From the NCBI GenBank assembly GCA_900753315.1, contig CAADYP010000018.1:1-64000 (forward strand): a DNA stretch of 64,000 bases. Reading direction: 5' to 3'. The translations under genes and the position numbers were made by a program. This stretch comes from Clostridia bacterium. Lineage in GTDB: Bacteria; Bacillota; Clostridia; Christensenellales; UBA1242. Shown piece by piece: positions 58,377 through 64,000 of this stretch (position 1 is the first letter of the stretch; the number at the start of each line of letters is the position of its first letter). Under the pieces are notes generated by a model that saw nothing but the letters and a program-made list of their open reading frames with translations, was not told the origin of the DNA and searched no databases.

Positions 58377-61340
58377 ATGGCAACGATTGTAATGTGGGTC
58401 GGAATAGGTGTTTTGGCATTATTTCTTTTGATAGGAATGATTGCTGGACTTATTAGAGGTCTCAAAAGATCATCACTTCATATATTGTTTTTGATAGGAA
58501 GTGTTGTTTTGGCATTTTTTATAACGAAACCAATAACAGAACTTATATTGAATTGTAAAATAACTGTTGATGGCTCACAACTCACAATAAGCGAGTTTAT
58601 TATTCAACAAATTCAAACAAACTTTGATATTTCAAGTTTTGACACAGCGACAGAATTTTTGTTGAAACTTCCAAATGCAATTGTTTCTCCAATTTTGTTT
58701 ATTGTCTTGACTTTTGTGGCCTTTGGGGTTTTTGACATTATTTATTTAATTGTTGCAAGACTTGCTTTTGGTTCAAAGAAGAAAGATTTTGAAAAATCAA
58801 AACCATATCGTGCTTATGGTGCTCTTGTTGGGATTGTTGAAGGATTTATGTTTTTATTTGTGCTTTTCGCACCACTCTCTTCTTTGACAAAGACATATCA
58901 AGAACTTGCTCAACTTCCACCATCAAGCGAAACAACAATGCTAGTCAATGAAGGCGAAGGCGGAGAAGGAACAGATGGCGGAACTCAAGAAAAAACAAAA
59001 ATGAAAACCATTGCGGAAAAATTGAATGAAATGCTTCCAAAAGAAGTCAATGAAGCAATTTTTGCATACAATGATTGTGTTGTTGGAAAGATTGCTGGTG
59101 CTGGTGGACTTGACAATGCACTTTTTGATTATCTCTCAAATTTCAAACTTGAAGGCGAAAAAATTGAATTTAGAAAAGAAATTATTTCAATGGCAGATGT
59201 TTATGATGACACAGTTGTGATTTACAATTATACTGTTGATAAAAATTATTCTATTATTGATCTTGGATCATTCAAAAAAAGTATTTCAGTTTTTATGGAC
59301 AAAGGAATTTTTAAGACTGTTGTTTCAAATACAGTGAAAGACTTTGTTTTGAAATTTGATGAAGTAAAAGAAAAACTTGGACTTACAGCACTTCCACAAC
59401 TTGTAGAAGATGTTGTGAAAGAGCTTCAAACAAAATTTAGTGAAGAAAATTTTGATATTTACGAATATCTCAAAAATGATGTTTTGCAACTCGTTGACAC
59501 ATTGGCAGAAGTGTTTAGAAGTGATATAATAACAAAATTTAATGCTGTTGAAAAAAAGTCTCTTACAAACATTTTGAACGTCGTTGGAGAAAATAATGAT
59601 TCAATCAAAACTATTGTAAAAGATTTCTTCAAATTAAATCTTGTGAAAGATAGTTTCAATTCTTTTGGAAAATTTGCATCAGAAAAACTTTCTGGAATAT
59701 TAAATAATGAAAAAGGACTTGAAATTGCATTAAACACAAACATTGTCGACAAAGAAAAAATGGTAGATGATGTTTTGGCTGCAGTTGACAAATTCTTGGA
59801 TTTGGACAAAGTTCTCAATATTTCAAGTTTGTTGGAGTCTACAGATATAATTGCTACTCTCACAAAAATTGACGATTTGGGTGGGGCTCTTGACAAAGCA
59901 GGAGATGCATTTGATACTTTAAGAAATCTTGAAATTTTCGTTTTGCCTGTTACTGAAACAAGACCACAAACAACTTATGTTTTTGACAACATTTTGAGTT
60001 TGTATAATTTGGAAATTTTGAATGATGAAGTTTATTTGACACCAGAAGCGCCTACAAAAACAAAACTTGACACTTACACAAAATTCTTTTCATATATAAA
60101 ACAACCAATAGTAACAGCAAAAGATTTGGGGCTTACTGACATTGGTAAAGAAGGCACAAATTTTGATACTGTTTTGGATAAAATCTTGTTTGGTTTAAAT
60201 ACAAGAGAAAGTTTGCTTTCAGATATCTTGCTTCCATTCTATCAACTTAAAGCAATGGATTTGAAAACACTTGTATTTGACAATGTTGTTAACCAGCTGG
60301 GTTCAGCAGAAAACACAAATGGACTTTTGAGTTTTGACAAGGTTAAAACGGAAGCCGATGCTGACACAACAAAAGGTGGTGTTGGAGTTTGGAACAGAGA
60401 ATTTGTTTTGATAGGTAAAACTTTAAATGCTCTCAATAAAGGAAGTGTGACAGTTGGCACATCAAACAAGACATATTTGAAAGCATTGCTTGACACGTCT
60501 TCAAATTATGATGACATCTTCAAAGCGATGGTAAATGCAAGCACAAACGATTTTGAAAGTGCACTTGATCCAATCTTTACAGCAGTTTCATTTGAAGGAT
60601 TGACAAAAGACATCTTTAACAATGTCGACACATCTATTGGTAACATCACAGGGATCAAACCTACAACTTCTCTTGAAAATCTTTCAAGCACAAAAGAAAA
60701 CACAATTTCAACAATCAAGACACTTCTCAAAATCACCTTAAACAGTGAAAACTTGACTCTTCAAGAAATGGGACAAATTTTGGACGCATTGAAAGTAAAT
60801 GCTTACAATACTGGCACAAAAGATGGAGTTTTGAATGAAGTCTTTGCAAATATCATTTGGTATATGACAGGTGACGACATTACTGGAACAGGAAAATTTT
60901 CATCAGGAACACCAAATGAAAATGCAAAAGATGTAAAAGCCTATTTGGAAGTTTCAGCAAGTGACAATTTTGTTGGATATTACACATACGAAAGTTATGA
61001 AGATGCAATGAAAAAACTTGACGAAACAATCGACTTTGCTACAAGCCTCAACAACAAACTTTCAGGCATAACTCTTGCTGATGATACAATCGCAGATTAT
61101 GTTGCAGGATTCAAATCAGCTTTGGACGAATTGACAGGAAAGACAGAAGAGGAAAAAGTTGAAATAATCAACAACATGAAAAAATTGATTGACAACAATG
61201 CAGATAGAGCCAACATTCTTTCTGACAGTGACAAAACAACATATGGAAACAGAATTGTTGGGGTAATTGACAGCACAGAAAGTGGACTTTCTGCAAGCGT
61301 TGGAACAGCACTCAAAAACTTGCTTGGACTTGGTGCATAA
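58377..61340 (+). CDS. CvpA-like membrane protein with a very large exported helical region (987 aa)
   Basis: Starts MATIVMWVGIGVLALFLLIG after GAAGGAGAG. About four transmembrane helices in the first 175 residues (about 5-25, 36-54, 98-122, 148-170), with GLIRGLKRSSLHILFLIGS, resemble the CvpA/colicin V production family. After a Gly/Glu-rich linker (about 185-210) come 780 residues of acidic, mostly helical sequence with no Cys clusters or named domain. The usual CvpA is about 160-200 aa. It sits between recF and rsmH, next to cell-division genes. Confidence 0.65.
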   Translation: MATIVMWVGIGVLALFLLIGMIAGLIRGLKRSSLHILFLIGSVVLAFFITKPITELILNCKITVDGSQLTISEFIIQQIQTNFDISSFDTATEFLLKLPNAIVSPILFIVLTFVAFGVFDIIYLIVARLAFGSKKKDFEKSKPYRAYGALVGIVEGFMFLFVLFAPLSSLTKTYQELAQLPPSSETTMLVNEGEGGEGTDGGTQEKTKMKTIAEKLNEMLPKEVNEAIFAYNDCVVGKIAGAGGLDNALFDYLSNFKLEGEKIEFRKEIISMADVYDDTVVIYNYTVDKNYSIIDLGSFKKSISVFMDKGIFKTVVSNTVKDFVLKFDEVKEKLGLTALPQLVEDVVKELQTKFSEENFDIYEYLKNDVLQLVDTLAEVFRSDIITKFNAVEKKSLTNILNVVGENNDSIKTIVKDFFKLNLVKDSFNSFGKFASEKLSGILNNEKGLEIALNTNIVDKEKMVDDVLAAVDKFLDLDKVLNISSLLESTDIIATLTKIDDLGGALDKAGDAFDTLRNLEIFVLPVTETRPQTTYVFDNILSLYNLEILNDEVYLTPEAPTKTKLDTYTKFFSYIKQPIVTAKDLGLTDIGKEGTNFDTVLDKILFGLNTRESLLSDILLPFYQLKAMDLKTLVFDNVVNQLGSAENTNGLLSFDKVKTEADADTTKGGVGVWNREFVLIGKTLNALNKGSVTVGTSNKTYLKALLDTSSNYDDIFKAMVNASTNDFESALDPIFTAVSFEGLTKDIFNNVDTSIGNITGIKPTTSLENLSSTKENTISTIKTLLKITLNSENLTLQEMGQILDALKVNAYNTGTKDGVLNEVFANIIWYMTGDDITGTGKFSSGTPNENAKDVKAYLEVSASDNFVGYYTYESYEDAMKKLDETIDFATSLNNKLSGITLADDTIADYVAGFKSALDELTGKTEEEKVEIINNMKKLIDNNADRANILSDSDKTTYGNRIVGVIDSTESGLSASVGTALKNLLGLGA

Positions 61341-61430
61341 CCCAAAAAGAAAAGGTTGCTTGAAAAAGCAATCTTTTTTTGTTTGTCTAAATAAATCTTT
61401 TGTGCTAAAATGTTTTTCAAAGGAAAGAGA

Positions 61431-62372
61431 ATGGAATTTAAACATATACCAGTGATGTTAAACGAAGTGATAGAAAATTTGGATATAAAACCAAATGGAA
61501 TTTATGTTGACTGCACAGTTGGTGGAGGTGGACATTCTTTTGAAATTGCAAAACGTTTGACAACTGGACATTTATATGCATTCGACAGAGACCAAGATGC
61601 TATAACAAAAAGCACAAAAACCCTTGAACAATTTTTTGACAAAGTGACTCTAACAAAGGCAAATTACAAAGATGCGCCACAAATTTTGAAAGAAAAATAT
61701 GGTGTGGAAAAGATAGACGGATTTTTGATTGATTTGGGTGTAAGTTCTTATCAAATTGATGCAGGCGATAGAGGATTTAGTTTTGTGCATGATGGCAGAC
61801 TTGATATGCGCATGGACAAAGAAGAAAAAACTTTGACGGCAGAAGATATCGTAAACACTTTCTCTTATGAAGATTTGACAAGGATAATGAGAAATTACGG
61901 AGAGGAAGAATTTGCTTCAAACATTGCAAAAAACATCGTCAAAGAAAGGGAAAAGAATAGAATAGAAACAACCTTCCAACTTCGAGAGATAATTGAAAAC
62001 AGCATGCCTAAAAAAGTTGTGTTTTCTCGTGGTGGAGCATCAAAAAAAGTGTTTCAAGCATTGAGAATATATATAAATGGAGAACTTGACGGACTTGATA
62101 TTTTGCTTGACGAACTTGTTGACATGCTTGCTCTTGGTGGAAGAGGTTGCGTTTTGACATTTCATAGTCTTGAAGACAGAATAGTAAAAAATGTTTTCAA
62201 ACTTGACAGCACTGATTGTATATGTCCGCCAAAAACTCCAATTTGTATTTGTGGACACAAAGCAAAGACAATTTTGGTAAATAGAAAACCAATTATTGCG
62301 ACAGAAGAAGAAAAAAAAGAAAATTCAAGAAGCACATGTGCCAAACTTCGTGTCGTTGAAAAAATCATTTAA
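61431..62372 (+). CDS. rsmH: 16S rRNA (cytosine1402-N4)-methyltransferase
   Basis: The 313-aa protein starts at ATG 61431 (MEFKHIPVMLNEVIENLDIK), with AAAGGAAAGAG upstream; an upstream ATG at 61410 is in frame but lacks a ribosome site. It has the SAM motif YVDCTVGGGGHSFEIAKRL, DLGVSSYQIDAGDRGFSF and LTFHSLEDRIVKNVF. It is usually second in the division and cell-wall (dcw) cluster after mraZ; no mraZ is visible here. An extended -10 (TGCTAAAAT) lies 23 bp upstream. Confidence 0.96.
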   Translation: MEFKHIPVMLNEVIENLDIKPNGIYVDCTVGGGGHSFEIAKRLTTGHLYAFDRDQDAITKSTKTLEQFFDKVTLTKANYKDAPQILKEKYGVEKIDGFLIDLGVSSYQIDAGDRGFSFVHDGRLDMRMDKEEKTLTAEDIVNTFSYEDLTRIMRNYGEEEFASNIAKNIVKEREKNRIETTFQLREIIENSMPKKVVFSRGGASKKVFQALRIYINGELDGLDILLDELVDMLALGGRGCVLTFHSLEDRIVKNVFKLDSTDCICPPKTPICICGHKAKTILVNRKPIIATEEEKKENSRSTCAKLRVVEKII

Positions 62373-62427
62373 AATGTGCTGAATTTGGTTTTTCAAACAT
62401 ATAAACAAAAGGAGAAAAATAGAATAT

Positions 62428-63174
62428 ATGGATAGACTTGTTGCAGATATAGAGACTGAAGAAAAAATTGAAACAATAACTACACCTGTGACCGAGACAA
62501 AGAAAGAAGAAGTTATTGTTCCAAAAATAAAAATAAGACTCAAACAAGAAGTTTCGCAAAAAGAGTCAGAACCAGCAAAAGAGCAGAACTTTGAAGAAGA
62601 AAATTCCGTTTCATCACACAACGCATATATTTCTTCTTTTGGAGATTTGACAGTTGCGGACATAAAAAAACAAGAAGAAGACAAGAGAGTTGAAGAGTTT
62701 AATGCAAAGAAAGATGAATTGTTGAAAAAGCAATTTGAGATTGCGGACAAAAGAGAAGAGAAAGAAGAAAAGCAAGAAGTCTCTCAAAATGTTATAGAAA
62801 AACCCAACTATGATTTGATTGAAGAAAACAGAAAAGTTATCAAACTTAAACAGAGTGACAAAAAGAAAAGAACAAACTCAAAAAAGGTCGCTGGTATAGT
62901 CATGGCTTGTACTTTGGGAGCAAGTGCTTTGGTGTGTGTTACAAACACAATCATTATTGACAATATGAGTTCAAATTTTACGCAAATTGACGAGACATAC
63001 AAGATGAACTTGAAGAAATATCTCAAACATATTTACGACCTTGACACAACAAAAAAGAGTATGGAGATGATTGAAACTTATCCAGAAGACATGCTTGATG
63101 CAGGCGATTTGGGGAAGGTTTCAAATTGGTTTGACAGACTTTGCAATTTCATAGTGGGAATGTTTGGAGGTTAG
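62428..63174 (+). CDS. Single-pass membrane protein at the FtsL position (248 aa)
   Basis: Starts MDRLVADIETEEKIETITTP. Residues 1-150 are Glu/Lys-rich and cytoplasmic, with a probable coiled coil (DIKKQEEDKRVEEFNAKKDE). One transmembrane helix lies at about 153-175 (VAGIVMACTLGASALVCVTN), and a short outer segment of about 70 residues follows with YKMNLKKYLKHIYDLDTTKK. FtsL/DivIC genes occupy this place between rsmH and the division PBP and have the same topology but a shorter inner part. An FtsL role is inferred from position only. Confidence 0.55.
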   Translation: MDRLVADIETEEKIETITTPVTETKKEEVIVPKIKIRLKQEVSQKESEPAKEQNFEEENSVSSHNAYISSFGDLTVADIKKQEEDKRVEEFNAKKDELLKKQFEIADKREEKEEKQEVSQNVIEKPNYDLIEENRKVIKLKQSDKKKRTNSKKVAGIVMACTLGASALVCVTNTIIIDNMSSNFTQIDETYKMNLKKYLKHIYDLDTTKKSMEMIETYPEDMLDAGDLGKVSNWFDRLCNFIVGMFGG

Positions 63175-63177
63175 ACT

Positions 63178-64000
63178 TTGCAACATTCTTATACTTTGTT
63201 TTCATTGCAAAAGAGAATAAAATCAATCTGTTTGGTGATTTTGCTTGTCTTTTGCAGTTTGAGTGTAAGATTGTTTGTCGTGCAAATAATAAATGGAAAA
63301 GAACTTCAACGAAAGGCAACAGACCAATGGACAAGAGACTTGGTTATGACTGCACCGAGAGGTTCTTTTTTTGATGCTACTGGCGACACGTTGGCTGTGA
63401 GCTACACAACTTATGATGTTTATGCGAGAGGGAGAGAAATAAAAGATTCTCAAACAACAGCAAAGACTTTGTCATCGCTTTTAGACTTAAATTTTGAAAA
63501 AACACTTGAAAAGGTATCAAAGAAAAATATTTCTGAAGTTTTGCTTAAAATGCAAGTGGAAGCGGAAGTTGCAGAGAAAATTTATGATGCAAAACTTGAT
63601 GGAATATATTTGACCGAAAATGTAGGAAGATATTATGTTTATGGCAATCTCATGACCCAACTTTTGGGATTCTCTTCAATCGACAACAATGGACAAGCTG
63701 GCCTTGAAGCATATTTAAATGATTATTTGACAGGTGATGAAGGATATAGTTTTGTTCAAAGCGACTTACAAGGGAAAGAGATAGGGGGAAGTATAAGATA
63801 TTATGTCAGTGGAATTGCTGGTGATAATGTTATACTTACAGCAAACAGCAAGATCCAACTCATTTTGGAGAGAGTTTTGCAAAATGCATACACAGAACAA
63901 AAAGCGAAAGGTGTGACTGGAATTGTTATGAATGCCAAAACAAGTGAAATTTTGGCAATTTCTTCAAAACCGAGTTTTGATTTAAACGAACCACCACGAG
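63178..64000 (+). CDS. Class B penicillin-binding protein (FtsI/SpoVD-like), N-terminal part
   Basis: The start is TTG 63178, with GGAGG 7 nt upstream inside the previous gene, and the frame is open to the window edge (274 residues). A transmembrane helix lies at about 12-33 (ICLVILLVFCSLSVRLFVV), followed by the dimerisation domain with APRGSFFDATGDTLAV, LLGFSSIDNNGQAGLEAYLN and the pre-catalytic TANSKIQLILERVLQ. The active-site SxxK lies outside. It cross-links septal or spore peptidoglycan. Its TTG start means a search for ATG alone would miss it. Confidence 0.88.
   Translation, partial: MQHSYTLFSLQKRIKSICLVILLVFCSLSVRLFVVQIINGKELQRKATDQWTRDLVMTAPRGSFFDATGDTLAVSYTTYDVYARGREIKDSQTTAKTLSSLLDLNFEKTLEKVSKKNISEVLLKMQVEAEVAEKIYDAKLDGIYLTENVGRYYVYGNLMTQLLGFSSIDNNGQAGLEAYLNDYLTGDEGYSFVQSDLQGKEIGGSIRYYVSGIAGDNVILTANSKIQLILERVLQNAYTEQKAKGVTGIVMNAKTSEILAISSKPSFDLNEPPR

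Noticed and set aside
1..64000. CRISPR arrays, rRNA genes and insertion sequences
   Set aside because: I looked for evenly spaced short repeats, rRNA-like conserved segments and transposase genes and saw none; the only repeats of size are in the surface-protein gene.

Overview
The window looks like the replication-origin region of an AT-rich, low-GC Gram-positive bacterium, probably an uncultivated anaerobic member of the Clostridia (Bacillota). Supporting signs are anaerobic ribonucleotide reductase (nrdD/nrdG), rubrerythrin, several radical-SAM and U32 enzymes, the meso-diaminopimelate dehydrogenase route, a Spo0A-type DNA-binding domain, Gram-positive parS sites and AGGAGG-type ribosome sites. 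The exact taxon is inference.

Layout. 1-7068 (-) is the N-terminal part of a giant InlB-repeat surface protein that runs off the left edge. 7.6-15.4 kb holds a ZIP metal transporter, an nrdD-nrdG-dut operon, a rhodanese-TtcA fusion, a YhcC-type radical-SAM gene, tRNA-Ser(GCU) and rubrerythrin. 15.5-22.3 kb is the conserved origin-proximal operon jag-mnmE-mnmG-rsmG-parA-parB on the minus strand, with two perfect parS sites behind parB. 22.5-23.25 kb has a cytidylate-kinase-like gene and tRNA-Ser(UGA).

23.25-35.46 kb is an inferred 12.2 kb integrative element. It has a large serine recombinase at its left end, sits in the 3' end of tRNA-Ser(UGA), and is bounded by a 9-bp repeat whose right copy lies just before what looks like the displaced tRNA terminator. 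It carries a LexA-like repressor, small regulators, a 1242-aa YobI/KAP-like membrane P-loop NTPase, two possible structured RNAs, and a four-gene cassette ending in two membrane-anchored proteins of unknown function. I recognise no transfer, replication or capsid genes.

35.5-36.9 kb is asnA with an unusual leader: a consensus promoter, a 27-codon peptide gene with seven consecutive Asn codons, a possible antiterminator and an intrinsic terminator. This is the architecture expected of ribosome-mediated attenuation by asparagine supply. 36.9-50.4 kb is core metabolism: U32 peptidase, lysC-asd, ddh-dapB, dapA, an old-yellow-enzyme/Fe-S reductase, an ADP-ribosylglycohydrolase, a stand-alone Spo0A effector domain, two-subunit aconitase X and folD. 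50.4-51.5 kb is a cell-wall amidase.

51.5-58.3 kb is the origin: rpmH-rnpA-yidD-yidC, dnaN, a DnaA-box-rich spacer, dnaA, and divergent recF. 58.4-64 kb (+) has a 987-aa CvpA-like membrane protein, rsmH, an FtsL-position membrane protein and the start of a class B penicillin-binding protein. Most genes on both sides are transcribed away from the dnaA/dnaN spacer, as expected if replication starts there. All coordinates and structures were read by eye; no alignment or folding program was run.
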